Counted from the first letter of the stretch, positions 1-6,977 are shown. The stretch is DNA of 54,484 nucleotides from an uncultured Lachnospiraceae bacterium (GCA_900317505.1 ONHB01000017.1:1-54484), one strand, 5' to 3'. Translations and numbers: made by a program. Notes: a model not told the origin generated them from the letters alone.

Positions 1-12
1 CTTGGCACAATT

Positions 13-87
13 GTGAAGAATCATATTTAGAGCATTGGAGTTCGTTTCAATAGCTCTATTTTTATGGCTCTAAATATGATACTTCAC
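13..87. repeat. Long imperfect palindrome (20 of 21 bp arms)
   Basis: Positions 13-33 are the reverse complement of 67-87 except for one A-A mismatch (19/81). Inside the loop a second, shorter palindrome (ATTG...CAAT flanked by AGAGC/GCTCT) is nested. It sits eight bases after the stop codon of the antiporter gene. There is no T-tract after the hairpin on either strand, so a plain intrinsic terminator is doubtful; a MITE-like or REP-like element or an mRNA-end stabilising hairpin is possible. Confidence 0.7.
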
Positions 88-94
88 TTAAGAA

Positions 95-1039
95 TTATAC
101 CATAAGTAAATATGCAAAATAAATTCCGTAAGCTGCCAGCATGACAATTCCGTGCCATCTGACCAGCTTCTTTTTTCTCATCACACACAGAAGCAGGAGC
201 AGTCCTGCGCCAAAGGCGATCAGGGTATCGATCAGGAAGTTTGTTTCAAAAACAACCGGCGTGATCAGTGCCGTCGTACCAACGACAAACAGAATATTAA
301 AAATATTGCTTCCCACAATATTTCCGATCGCGATATCTGCTTTTCCCTTGATTGCAGCAGAAACCGATGTAAATAACTCCGGTAAAGAAGTTCCCAATGC
401 CACAATGGTCAGGCCGATAAAACGGTCACTTAAACCGATAAACTTTGCAATGTCCGTTGCTGCATCAACCGCAATATCGGATCCCCAGATGATCAGCCCA
501 AGACCGATCACAACTGCTACAAGCATTTTCCATACCGGCATATGCTCAAGGACATTTCCATCATCTTCATTGTTTTCGGGGTGCTTTTTAGCCATGATAA
601 ACAGATAACCCAGATAAAAAATAAACGCTGCCCAAAGGCCAATTCCCTCTACAAAGCTGATCTCATGACCGGTATAACCCATCCATAAAAACAAAAGTGT
701 GATGAGCATCATATAGGGAATTTCATAACGGATCGTGGATTTAGCCACAGCTACCGACACGATTACCGATGTGATACCGAGAATGATCAGGATATTTAAA
801 ATATTGCTTCCTACAATATTTCCGATTGTAATTCCGGCATTGCCCTTCAATCCGGCAGTAATACTGACTGCCGCTTCCGGGGCACTGGTTCCCATTGCAA
901 CAATGGTCAGGCCAATAATTAACTGCGGCACGCCAAAACGGTCCGCTATGGCAGCCGCCCCATCCACAAACCAGTCGGCGCCTTTTACCAGCATGACAAA
1001 GCCGACACAGAGTAATAAACATGATAACAACATTTCCAT
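95..1039 (-). CDS. Calcium/sodium antiporter, CaCA family (YrbG-like)
   Basis: This is a 314-residue integral membrane protein that should exchange Ca2+ (possibly Mn2+ or another divalent ion) for Na+ or H+ across the cytoplasmic membrane. It has the inverted repeat of the Na_Ca_ex fold: two copies of the signature GLTIVAxGTSxPE followed by GNIVGSNIxNIL, one near residues 40-90 and one near 200-260, about ten hydrophobic segments, and a charged central loop rich in E, D and N near residue 155. The ATG at 1039 is preferred because AGGAGGG lies 8-9 bases upstream; an in-frame start 66 bases further up would be read from inside the leader hairpins. A riboswitch-like leader precedes it, which points to metal control. 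The family is sure; the ion is inferred. Confidence 0.93.
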   Translation of the reverse strand: MEMLLSCLLLCVGFVMLVKGADWFVDGAAAIADRFGVPQLIIGLTIVAMGTSAPEAAVSITAGLKGNAGITIGNIVGSNILNILIILGITSVIVSVAVAKSTIRYEIPYMMLITLLFLWMGYTGHEISFVEGIGLWAAFIFYLGYLFIMAKKHPENNEDDGNVLEHMPVWKMLVAVVIGLGLIIWGSDIAVDAATDIAKFIGLSDRFIGLTIVALGTSLPELFTSVSAAIKGKADIAIGNIVGSNIFNILFVVGTTALITPVVFETNFLIDTLIAFGAGLLLLLCVMRKKKLVRWHGIVMLAAYGIYFAYLLMV

Positions 1040-1060
1040 TTTCTTTCCCTCCTGTTTTGT

Positions 1061-1120
1061 GCAGAAGCCGAAAAAAAGCGAGCTTCTGCTGTAATTTAAA
1101 ATCACAACAAAAGTCTCGCT
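1061..1120 (-). terminator. Riboswitch expression platform: terminator and competing hairpin
   Basis: On the minus strand AGCGAG (1120-1115) plus CTT (1113-1111) can pair with AAGCTCGCT (1085-1077), followed at once by seven Ts: an intrinsic terminator with one bulged A. A competing 8-bp hairpin, GCAGAAGC/GCTTCTGC (1061-1089), uses part of the terminator's 3' arm and would act as anti-terminator. The 5' arm of the terminator is also the 3' end of the proposed riboswitch P1 helix, so ligand binding would favour read-through into the antiporter gene. Confidence 0.65.
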
Positions 1121-1270
1121 GCTTAGTTACGAACCGGATTGCCTTTGTGCAATCGTACTGACGGCTTCGTAAACATCCTGTCATCTTCCTTTGCAGTCAC
1201 GAAAAAACTTTGCACTCTGCTTTTTGTTTTCCTGCAAAGCCACGATACAGGCTGTCAACTACTCCCTTTC
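1109..1270 (-). ncRNA. Probable yybP-ykoY (Mn2+) riboswitch
   Basis: Read on the minus strand the leader starts with GAAAGGGAGTAG and ends with AGCAGCGAGACTTTT, close to the conserved 5' (AAAGGGGAGUAG) and 3' (GCnAGACCUUU) strands of the yybP-ykoY aptamer, which pair as P1. Between them are two stem-loops (CTTTGCA/TGCAAAG, and TACG-ATTGC/GCAAT-CGTA). The 5' motif has one G fewer than the consensus. The family senses Mn2+ and often controls cation transporters, which fits the downstream CaCA antiporter. The call rests on motif memory, not a covariance-model search. Confidence 0.62.
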
Positions 1271-1370
1271 ATTCTTGCCATATCTATGAAGTTTTCGATT
1301 GATCTTCACTTCTATGGTTATAATTGAGTATATGAGAATCTTTTTCTCTTTTCTACCACTTTTCCCAATC

Positions 1371-1387
1371 CTTAACAGAATCTTAAC
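1371..1387 (-). promoter_or_regulatory. TTAAG direct repeat (putative response-regulator box) upstream of the antiporter
   Basis: The minus strand reads TTAAGATTCTGTTAAGG: two TTAAG half-sites starting 11 bp apart, the arrangement bound by OmpR/PhoB-type regulators. A candidate -10 (TATACT, with TATAAC a few bases on) lies about 43 bp downstream on the same strand. The same pattern occurs as a double pair at 3603-3650. The adjacent KdpE-like regulator is the obvious candidate; this is inference. Confidence 0.5.
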
Positions 1388-1398
1388 CAGTGCTGCCC

Positions 1399-2106
1399 TC
1401 AATCCGCCTCAACCATCCGGTAGCCAACCCCTGCTTCGGTAAAGATATACTGAGGCGTCGCCGGATTTTTCTCGATCTTACGGCGGATATTGGCCATATT
1501 TACACGCAAAATCTGATTGTCATGGTTGACATTCGGTCCCCATATTTCCTTCATGATGTAATCATATGTCATAACTCTTCCCGCATATTTTCCAAGAAGG
1601 GCAACGATCTTGAATTCATTCTGTGTCAGGGAAGCATCTTTTCCATCGATAAAAACACGGTGCTTATCATAATCAATCACAAAGCCGCCGGATTTGAAGG
1701 TTCCGCTCTGTCCAAGTCCGGGTGTTGTCGCAACGGTCCTCGTATGACGGATCGCGGTACGGATCCTGGCAAGCAGCTCCGATGTTCCAAACGGCTTGGT
1801 AATATAATCATCAGCACCCATGTCAAGTGCTGCGACCTTATCCTTTTCATGGCTCCTTGCCGATACAACAACTACCGGCACGCTCGACCATTCCCGGACA
1901 CTTTTTAAAATCTTCATGCCATCCATATCCGGCAGTCCCAGATCCAGAATGACAAGATCCGGGCACTGGGATGTGATCAGGCCATAAGCTTCAATCCCAG
2001 TATTGGCCATAATAACATCATAACTGTTGGCCTCCAGAACAGCCCGTAAAAAATTGCGGATGCTCTTATCATCTTCTATAACCAGTATTCTGTCTTTGAT
2101 TTCCAT
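1399..2106 (-). CDS. Two-component response regulator, OmpR/KdpE-like
   Basis: A 235-residue regulator with an N-terminal receiver domain (residues 5-120; acidic pair near 11-12, phosphorylatable Asp55 in LVILDLGLPDMDG, conserved Lys104 in TKPFG) and a C-terminal winged-helix DNA-binding domain ending in the typical GVGYRMVE. The receiver resembles KdpE (ALDMGADDYITKPFGTSELLARIR). It follows the histidine kinase gene after one base, so the two form an operon. The KdpE resemblance does not prove K+ sensing, since no kdp or trk genes are nearby; TTAAG repeats at 1371 and 3603 flank the pair and may be its targets. Confidence 0.92.
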   Translation of the reverse strand: MEIKDRILVIEDDKSIRNFLRAVLEANSYDVIMANTGIEAYGLITSQCPDLVILDLGLPDMDGMKILKSVREWSSVPVVVVSARSHEKDKVAALDMGADDYITKPFGTSELLARIRTAIRHTRTVATTPGLGQSGTFKSGGFVIDYDKHRVFIDGKDASLTQNEFKIVALLGKYAGRVMTYDYIMKEIWGPNVNHDNQILRVNMANIRRKIEKNPATPQYIFTEAGVGYRMVEAD

Positions 2107-2107
2107 A

Positions 2108-3178
2108 TTATTGTGCTTCCTCCTCCATCGGCAGATAAAATGTCATACATGCACCGCCTTCTTTTTTATTTCCGGCATGCATATTGCCATTGTGGGCCTT
2201 GATAATGCTCATGCAGACAGACAATCCAATTCCCATATTCCGTCCGCCGTCCAGCTCTTCTTCGTTGTTTTTATGTAAACCACCTTCAAAGATTTCCGGA
2301 AGTACATCATCCGATATTCCTTCTCCGTCATCTTCAACCGTAAATAAAACCTCCTGCTGTTGTCTTTCGATGGAAATTTCAATGTTCCGGGTCGTTTTTC
2401 CATGAATCACGGAATTTTCCATCAGATTGACCAGTACCTGCTCGATCAAGATGGCATCCATCGGCACCATCAGAACTTCATCCGGAATATGTACCGAAAT
2501 CTCAACGTCCGGAAAACGCTTGCCAAACTTCTGGACTGCACTTCCGACAATTTCTTCTACAACCTCCAGCTCTGTTGTGATATGTGCACCATCCTGATTG
2601 ATCCTTGTAATGGACAGTATATTTTCCACAATCCGAATCAGCCACTGGGCCTCATCCTTGATATCCTTGATAAGCTCCATCTTTTTGTCATCAGACAATA
2701 CTTTATAATTTTCCAATACAGCTGATGCAGAGCCTATGATCGAGGTGAGCGGAGTACGGATATCATGGGAAACGGCACGTAACAGATTGCCCCGCATCTT
2801 TTCTTTTTCAATTTCAAGCTTGATCTGCTCCTGCTGCTTGATCTGCGTGGTCAGCGCACTGACACTCACAGCCACAGCAAGCATTGCTAAAAATGTCAAA
2901 GGATAACCTGTAATGGTAAAATCCAGTTTGAAATACGGTCTTGTAAAAACAAGATTGACACCAAAAACGGCCAGAACCGAAGCCACGATCCCATACATAT
3001 ATCCATTTGTAAAACGCGATACAAACAAAACCGCCAGCACGAAAATAAGCGGCACATGACTATCCGTCGGAGCAACATTCTGCAGCATAAAACAGATTGC
3101 GGATGCTCCAAAAAGAATTGCCGCCGTGATCAGACAGTTTTTACCTATTTCTCTCAATGACTGCTTTTGTTTCTTCAT
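2108..3178 (-). CDS. Sensor histidine kinase with DUF4118 (KdpD-type) membrane domain
   Basis: A 356-residue kinase with four closely spaced hydrophobic segments (about residues 14-110) of the KdpD C-terminal type, a short coiled linker, and a full kinase core: H-box VSHDIRTPLTSI (His138), N-box LVNLMENSVIHG, G-boxes DDGEGI and GIGLSVC. The large N-terminal KdpD and USP-like domains found in E. coli KdpD are missing, so it is a short KdpD variant. The start at 3178 is chosen because GGGAG stands 8 bases upstream; in-frame starts further up (3244) would overlap the -10 box. It partners the downstream response regulator. The signal sensed is unknown. Confidence 0.9.
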   Translation of the reverse strand: MKKQKQSLREIGKNCLITAAILFGASAICFMLQNVAPTDSHVPLIFVLAVLFVSRFTNGYMYGIVASVLAVFGVNLVFTRPYFKLDFTITGYPLTFLAMLAVAVSVSALTTQIKQQEQIKLEIEKEKMRGNLLRAVSHDIRTPLTSIIGSASAVLENYKVLSDDKKMELIKDIKDEAQWLIRIVENILSITRINQDGAHITTELEVVEEIVGSAVQKFGKRFPDVEISVHIPDEVLMVPMDAILIEQVLVNLMENSVIHGKTTRNIEISIERQQQEVLFTVEDDGEGISDDVLPEIFEGGLHKNNEEELDGGRNMGIGLSVCMSIIKAHNGNMHAGNKKEGGACMTFYLPMEEEAQ

Positions 3179-3199
3179 AGTACTTTCTCCCATTCGCTC

Positions 3200-3205
3200 A
3201 TTATA
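3200..3205 (-). promoter_or_regulatory. Extended -10 promoter for the two-component operon
   Basis: The minus strand reads TGGTATAAT, an extended -10 (TGnTATAAT) about 22 bases before the kinase start codon. No good -35 box is seen, as is usual for extended -10 promoters. A second TATAAT followed by GAGCG occurs about 100 bp upstream at the edge of the palindromic repeat. Confidence 0.55.
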
Positions 3206-3225
3206 CCATGACATAAACGCTTCAC

Positions 3226-3305
3226 GTTCTTTGTTGCTTCGCAACTGTCATGGTCTCATTCGCCGTTCGCCAATCATGCAAGCATGTTGGCTCACTTGCG
3301 CTCAT
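3226..3305. repeat. Palindrome-rich intergenic sequence (REP-like candidate)
   Basis: Between the kinase and the small membrane protein lie several short palindromes: GTTGC-GAA-GCAAC, GCCAA-CATGC-TT-GCATG-A-TTGGC, and TATAATGAGCG found twice about 100 bp apart. The composition is unlike the neighbouring genes. This looks like a dispersed intergenic repeat, but only one copy is in the window. Confidence 0.4.
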
Positions 3306-3313
3306 TATAATAC

Positions 3314-3340
3314 AAAAAGCCCCGGAATAAAACCGGAGCT
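3314..3340 (-). terminator. Intrinsic terminator after the small membrane protein gene
   Basis: Minus strand AGCTCCGG-TTTTATT-CCGGGGCT followed by TTTTTG. Stem of 8 bp with one G-T pair; it closes the transcript of the small gene at 3367-3513. Confidence 0.75.
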
Positions 3341-3366
3341 CTTTAATTCATTTCATAAAGTACTCA

Positions 3367-3513
3367 TCAATCATATAAAGAATAGCCATATTTGATTTTT
3401 CTGCCAATCTTCCAAACCAGTAATACCGGTAAACTTAAAAGCATGACAACAGATGATAATCCACCGACAATTGCCATGATAATAAACAGAATAATTGTTA
3501 CAACGCCTGACAC
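3367..3513 (-). CDS. Small single- or double-span membrane protein (48 aa), function unknown
   Basis: This gene is too short for usual gene callers. From a GTG at 3513, seven bases after GGAGG, it encodes 48 residues: a hydrophobic N-terminal segment (VVTIILFIMAIVGG), a second hydrophobic stretch (VVMLLSLPVLLVW), then a basic tail (KIGRKIKYGYSLYD). An in-frame ATG at 3528 would add five residues but overlaps the ribosome binding site. It is preceded by four TTAAG half-sites and a candidate -10, and followed by a terminator, so it looks like a self-contained transcription unit. A role in feedback to the neighbouring sensor kinase is possible but only inferred. Confidence 0.6.
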   Translation of the reverse strand: MSGVVTIILFIIMAIVGGLSSVVMLLSLPVLLVWKIGRKIKYGYSLYD

Positions 3514-3602
3514 GATAATTGCCTCCATTCCTTTGTTGTTTCTTTATCACTTCACGCATCATAACATACCCTGTATGGTGTTTTCCATGGCATTTATGTC
3601 AT

Positions 3603-3650
3603 CTTAACTCGGCATTAACTTCGCCTATTTGTTTCTTAACACAGTCTTAA
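3603..3650 (-). promoter_or_regulatory. Four TTAAG half-sites (putative response-regulator operator)
   Basis: On the minus strand TTAAGA-N5-TTAAGA and TTAATG-N5-TTAAGA, each pair with an 11-bp period and the pairs 21 bp apart, so all lie on one DNA face. About 40 bp downstream is a candidate -10 (TATGTT/TATGAT). The spacing to the -10 is like that at 1371-1387, so one regulator probably uses both. Confidence 0.5.
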
Positions 3651-3662
3651 CAAAAATAAAAT

Positions 3663-4376
3663 CTATGATCCTGCCAGTATCGTCTGTATCATATAAAGAT
3701 ACTGATCCACAATACGCATTCCGATCCCGGCATAGGCGGAAACAAAAATACCGATGCTTAAGCACGGACCAAATGCAAAATGCTCTTTCCGTCCTTTTTT
3801 ACCACTGATCAGTAAAAATGCACCATAGATGCCGCCGATTATCAGACCGATAAAAAAAGCAGCCAGATTTCCTTTCCAGCCGAGCAAAATCCCGCTGGCA
3901 GCCATCATTTTGATATCACCGCCGCCAAAGCCACCCGGCACCAGAAGAACGATCAGAAACATCGGAACACTGATACAGAAAAATCCGATCACACGCTCAG
4001 TAACGGATATTCCCGGCATGGTCAGGATAGAAAAAAATCCCAGCACGCCCAAGATGATATTGAGCGCAGGCGGGATCGTCTGCGTATATGCATCGATCAG
4101 TGTAATCATAACAAGAACTGCACTTACCAAAAATAAGGTAAGTGCAGCCATGCTCATTCCATAATAACCGGTAATGGCAAGTGCCAGGATGCCGCCGGTC
4201 AGGGAAACCATCCGGTTTCCTGCCGGTGTCATCTTTCCTAACACTTTCACATCTTCCTGTTTTTCTGTTTCTTTGAATATCCAGCGTCTGCTCAATCTGC
4301 CCAGATAGAAAAAAATCACACCACCTGAAAGAAAGATGAACAGACCTGCCAGAGCTTTACTGAATATAAGCGGCAT
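3663..4376 (-). CDS. Prepilin peptidase, A24 family
   Basis: A 237-residue membrane aspartyl protease of the type IV prepilin peptidase/CpaA family, expected to cleave leader peptides of type IV pilin-like or Flp-like proteins in the cytoplasmic membrane. The two catalytic aspartates are visible: LIDAYTQTIP near residue 90 and the GxGD motif GFGGGDIKM near 150. The N-terminal cysteine-rich methyltransferase domain of the bifunctional enzymes is absent, so it should only cleave. AGGAGA precedes the ATG. No pilin or secretion genes lie next to it, so its substrate is not known from this window. Confidence 0.88.
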   Translation of the reverse strand: MPLIFSKALAGLFIFLSGGVIFFYLGRLSRRWIFKETEKQEDVKVLGKMTPAGNRMVSLTGGILALAITGYYGMSMAALTLFLVSAVLVMITLIDAYTQTIPPALNIILGVLGFFSILTMPGISVTERVIGFFCISVPMFLIVLLVPGGFGGGDIKMMAASGILLGWKGNLAAFFIGLIIGGIYGAFLLISGKKGRKEHFAFGPCLSIGIFVSAYAGIGMRIVDQYLYMIQTILAGS

Positions 4377-4399
4377 ATCTTGTCTCCTGCATCAATTCC

Positions 4400-4879
4400 T
4401 TATCCCTCGATCTGGATATATTTGTTGGCTTTTACCTGTTCCGGAGCTTTTTTCGGAATAGACAGCTTTAAGATACCATGTTCAAAGCTTGCTTTGATAT
4501 CTTCATTTGTGACTGTATCACCGACATAAAAGCTTCTCTGGCAGGAACCGCTGTATCTTTCACGACGGATATAATTGCCTTTTTTGAGCTGCTCTTCTGA
4601 TTCAGCTTCATTTTTATCAATTCCTCTGGAAGCACTGATGGTCAGATATCCCTGATCCAGTTCAACAGTTACATCTTCCTTTTTGAAGCCGGGCAGGTCA
4701 ATTTCCATCTCATACCCGTCATCTGTTTCCCGGATATCTGTATTCATCACATTTTTAGCCCTGTGGCCATATACCTTTTTATCCAGATTCTTAAACTCTT
4801 TGTCAAAATCCTTCCAAGGATCCTGATAAAAACCATTCATAAGATCAAAATCATCAAAAAATAAACTCGGTGCTAACAT
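4400..4879 (-). CDS. hsp20: Small heat-shock protein, Hsp20/alpha-crystallin family
   Basis: A 159-residue cytoplasmic ATP-independent chaperone that holds unfolding proteins. The alpha-crystallin domain spans about residues 45-150 (MEIDLPGFKKEDVTVELDQGYLTI at its start; ASFEHGILKLSIPK with the conserved G-I-L near its end), followed by a short IQIEG tail. The N-terminus (LFFDDFDLM) is the usual aromatic-rich arm. The gene is monocistronic and is preceded by a sigma-A promoter overlapped by a perfect CIRCE element, so HrcA control is expected. A 9-bp hairpin lies in the roughly 97-base leader but does not cover the ribosome binding site. Confidence 0.95.
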   Translation of the reverse strand: MLAPSLFFDDFDLMNGFYQDPWKDFDKEFKNLDKKVYGHRAKNVMNTDIRETDDGYEMEIDLPGFKKEDVTVELDQGYLTISASRGIDKNEAESEEQLKKGNYIRRERYSGSCQRSFYVGDTVTNEDIKASFEHGILKLSIPKKAPEQVKANKYIQIEG

Positions 4880-4902
4880 AAGTCATCCTTCCTTTCTGAA
4901 TT

Positions 4903-4928
4903 ATGATCTGCTCTTATTTGCAGATCAT
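4903..4928 (-). other. Leader hairpin of hsp20
   Basis: Minus strand ATGATCTGC-AAATAAGA-GCAGATCAT: a perfect 9-bp stem located 24 bases before the start codon and just upstream of the GGAAGGA ribosome binding site. It does not hide the site, so a classic RNA thermometer is not supported; mRNA stabilisation is possible. Confidence 0.6.
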
Positions 4929-4982
4929 CTATTAAACTTAACATACACCTTGGAACGTTTTCTTTTCCTTCGTTCTGACTAT

Positions 4983-5024
4983 GTTATAGCACCGTTATTA
5001 GCACTCGTCAACAGGGAGTGCTAA
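4983..5024 (-). promoter_or_regulatory. CIRCE operator overlapping the hsp20 promoter
   Basis: Positions 4998-5024 read TTAGCACTC-N9-GAGTGCTAA, an exact match to the HrcA-binding CIRCE inverted repeat. On the minus strand the -35 TTGACG (5006-5011) lies within it and a -10 TATAAC (4983-4988) follows after 17 bp. HrcA bound here would block RNA polymerase. hrcA itself is not in the window. Confidence 0.96.
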
Positions 5025-5072
5025 TAATTATTATTAAAAAATTATAAACTCAAAAATCCTTTACAACCTCTT

Positions 5073-6095
5073 TTACAATGAAACGTCAATGACAGGTGCA
5101 GAACCTGCTGCTATATCTGCTATATCTGCACCCTCCGCACCGGCAGACGTCACAACCGGAACTGAAAGCTGCTTTTCCAGATAATCAAAATATGTCTTGA
5201 GATACTTGGAATCCGCCTCGGCAATCTCCCGCATTTCCTTATTGCGGTGTTTGATGATCATCATCTTTAGATCAGCCGGGTCCAGATCCTTTTTATAAGA
5301 AAGCAATGCATCCGACAGCTCTTCTGACAACTCGTTCATCAACTCATCATCAGACATTTCTTTCATCAGATCATTCATATCGTCATTCTGCGCCTGAAGC
5401 TGCCTGAGCTCTTCCTCATATTGCGCTTTACCCGCTCTTTGCCTGTCACAGGTCTCTGTCGGCATCTCCTGCTTATCATCTTCTGACTCCGTATCGTCGG
5501 ATACTTTTTCTCCGTCCAGATCATCCTGCTCTTCTTCAAGGTCGCCTGCACATACACCGCCCATGGCTTTACCACCGGCTCTTGCAAGCTCCTCTTCCTC
5601 CAGATGACGCACCTTTTTTTTGGCGATCCGTTCCATGGCCTTGGCATGTACAATCGCTGCATCGATCTCATCCGAATCGTAATTGCCGCTCTGCTTTTCT
5701 CTCTTTAACCGCAACACTTCCCTTGTCGCCTGTCCGGCTACCTGTCTGGCAACCGCAGACGTCTTGCTGCTGATGATCCTTGAAGAGATATTTTTGAACT
5801 GATACTTGAGCTTTTTGACGGCAAGCGATGTATTTTTGGCAGTCTGTCTCTGCGTGCGTACCATTTCTCCATAGCTCTGGAGATTACTAAGCAGGGAGGA
5901 TGTTCCTGTATCGTTTCCATACTTATAGCTGTCCTGACTAAATGACTGCTTGAGACTTCTTTTCTGCATAAGTATATTCTGGGCATTTCCATTGCTCTTT
6001 GTCTGCAGAAAGGTGTTCTGTGTATTTGTGTTGTTATTTTTTACAGGAAAAAACAGATTTTTGGAATATTGATTTACGACATTTACCACACGCAT
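5073..6095 (-). CDS. Unknown protein rich in charged coiled-coil segments (340 aa)
   Basis: I do not recognise a named family. The first 50 residues are polar and rich in N, Q and S; residues 85-165 are basic and helical with many K and R; residues 165-215 are very acidic (runs of D and E); residues 215-310 are predicted coiled coil (EEELRQLQAQNDDMNDLMKE). No signal peptide or membrane span is visible. GGAGGG lies 7-8 bases before the ATG. It is the second gene of a two-gene operon, 15 bases after a DUF6033-like gene of similar style, so the two products probably work together. Function cannot be stated. Confidence 0.75.
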   Translation of the reverse strand: MRVVNVVNQYSKNLFFPVKNNNTNTQNTFLQTKSNGNAQNILMQKRSLKQSFSQDSYKYGNDTGTSSLLSNLQSYGEMVRTQRQTAKNTSLAVKKLKYQFKNISSRIISSKTSAVARQVAGQATREVLRLKREKQSGNYDSDEIDAAIVHAKAMERIAKKKVRHLEEEELARAGGKAMGGVCAGDLEEEQDDLDGEKVSDDTESEDDKQEMPTETCDRQRAGKAQYEEELRQLQAQNDDMNDLMKEMSDDELMNELSEELSDALLSYKKDLDPADLKMMIIKHRNKEMREIAEADSKYLKTYFDYLEKQLSVPVVTSAGAEGADIADIAAGSAPVIDVSL

Positions 6096-6110
6096 ACCAA
6101 TCCCTCCGAT

Positions 6111-6881
6111 CTAACCTCTGAAATCGATATGCTGTCCGATTCCTTTTTCATCCTGTGATAAGATATTATCACTTTTTTCCATAAACTGGTACTCTTCCAG
6201 CTTTTTCATAAGATCTTCAATGGAATCAGCGGAAATTGTGACCGTATCCTCTTCTGTATCAATCTCTTTACGATTGTTTTCCCTCAGTTTGGAAAGACGC
6301 TCTTTTTCAGCCTTCTTTTCTGCTTTTTTCTGAGCCTGTTTCTTTTCTGTCCTGTTTTTCTCTGCATTCTTTTCAATCCGGGCCTTCTGGTCAGCAGAGG
6401 ACTTTTTCAGTACAGCAAAAAAAGAAGTCAGTCCATTATCATTTACCTGCATTCCATAACCTTGTACGTTAGCTCCGGATGCCTGCATGGTCGTCTTAAG
6501 CTGTGAAAGCTGTGCCTGCGCGCCACTTAAAATGCCCTCATACTGCTTGCGGTACTTTTCATCAGTAGCCATTCTTTCGATCTTGTCTTCATCGATCAGA
6601 ACAACGGTCTTTAAACCATTGGCATACCGGGCCGCATTGGCTTTGGCATTTTCTTTTTCATCCCTGCTAACCAGGATAAAATCATAATTACCGTACTTCT
6701 TTTTTAATTGTTCATAATATTTTTGTGCCTGATCGGAAAGCTTCGGCTCGCCTACGGTCTTTCCATAACTGCCTTTTTTGCCTGTCTCAGACACGGCTTC
6801 ATTTTGGGTCTGCGTACTCTTTACGCTTTCTGCGCTTTGTTGCAGTGAGCGCAGCACACTGTTGGTATTAATTCCTGTCAT
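6111..6881 (-). CDS. DUF6033-like protein of unknown function (256 aa)
   Basis: The start MTGINTNSVL at 6881 is supported by AAGGAGG eight bases upstream. Residues 1-60 are low-complexity; residues 60-180 look folded (YEQLKKKYGNYDFILVSRD, then TVVLIDEDKIERM, then NGLTSFFAVLKKSSADQKAR); residues 180-215 are a basic helix of repeated KKAEK type. This arrangement resembles the DUF6033 family known from Lachnospiraceae, recalled rather than searched. No export signal is seen. It leads a two-gene operon with its own promoter (TTGACC-N17-TATAAA). Confidence 0.75.
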   Translation of the reverse strand: MTGINTNSVLRSLQQSAESVKSTQTQNEAVSETGKKGSYGKTVGEPKLSDQAQKYYEQLKKKYGNYDFILVSRDEKENAKANAARYANGLKTVVLIDEDKIERMATDEKYRKQYEGILSGAQAQLSQLKTTMQASGANVQGYGMQVNDNGLTSFFAVLKKSSADQKARIEKNAEKNRTEKKQAQKKAEKKAEKERLSKLRENNRKEIDTEEDTVTISADSIEDLMKKLEEYQFMEKSDNILSQDEKGIGQHIDFRG

Positions 6882-6911
6882 TGTTCTTCCTCCTTGAAAT
6901 ACATACAGGCA

Positions 6912-6933
6912 GCTGTAAATCCTTTTACAGCTC
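6912..6933 (-). promoter_or_regulatory. Perfect inverted repeat at the transcription start of the DUF6033-like operon
   Basis: AGCTGTAAA-AGGA-TTTACAGCT, a 9-bp perfect palindrome whose first bases fall at the expected +1 of the promoter just upstream. It could be an operator or a 5' stabilising stem-loop in the mRNA. Confidence 0.55.
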
Positions 6934-6935
6934 AA

Positions 6936-6964
6936 TTTATATTTACGAAATATGTATCGGTCAA
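6936..6964 (-). promoter_or_regulatory. Sigma-A promoter of the DUF6033-like operon
   Basis: Minus strand TTGACC-N17-TATAAA, 55 bases before the start codon, in the gap after the transglutaminase gene. Confidence 0.7.
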
Positions 6965-6977
6965 TTCGTACAAAAAA

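Noticed and set aside
1201-1260. Plus-strand resemblance to a c-di-GMP (GEMM) riboswitch (GCAAAGCCACG)
   Set aside because: No downstream plus-strand gene follows and the rest of the aptamer does not fit; the minus-strand yybP-ykoY reading explains the region better.
4880-4930. RNA thermometer in the hsp20 leader
   Set aside because: The 9-bp hairpin does not cover the Shine-Dalgarno site or start codon; the CIRCE explains heat control.
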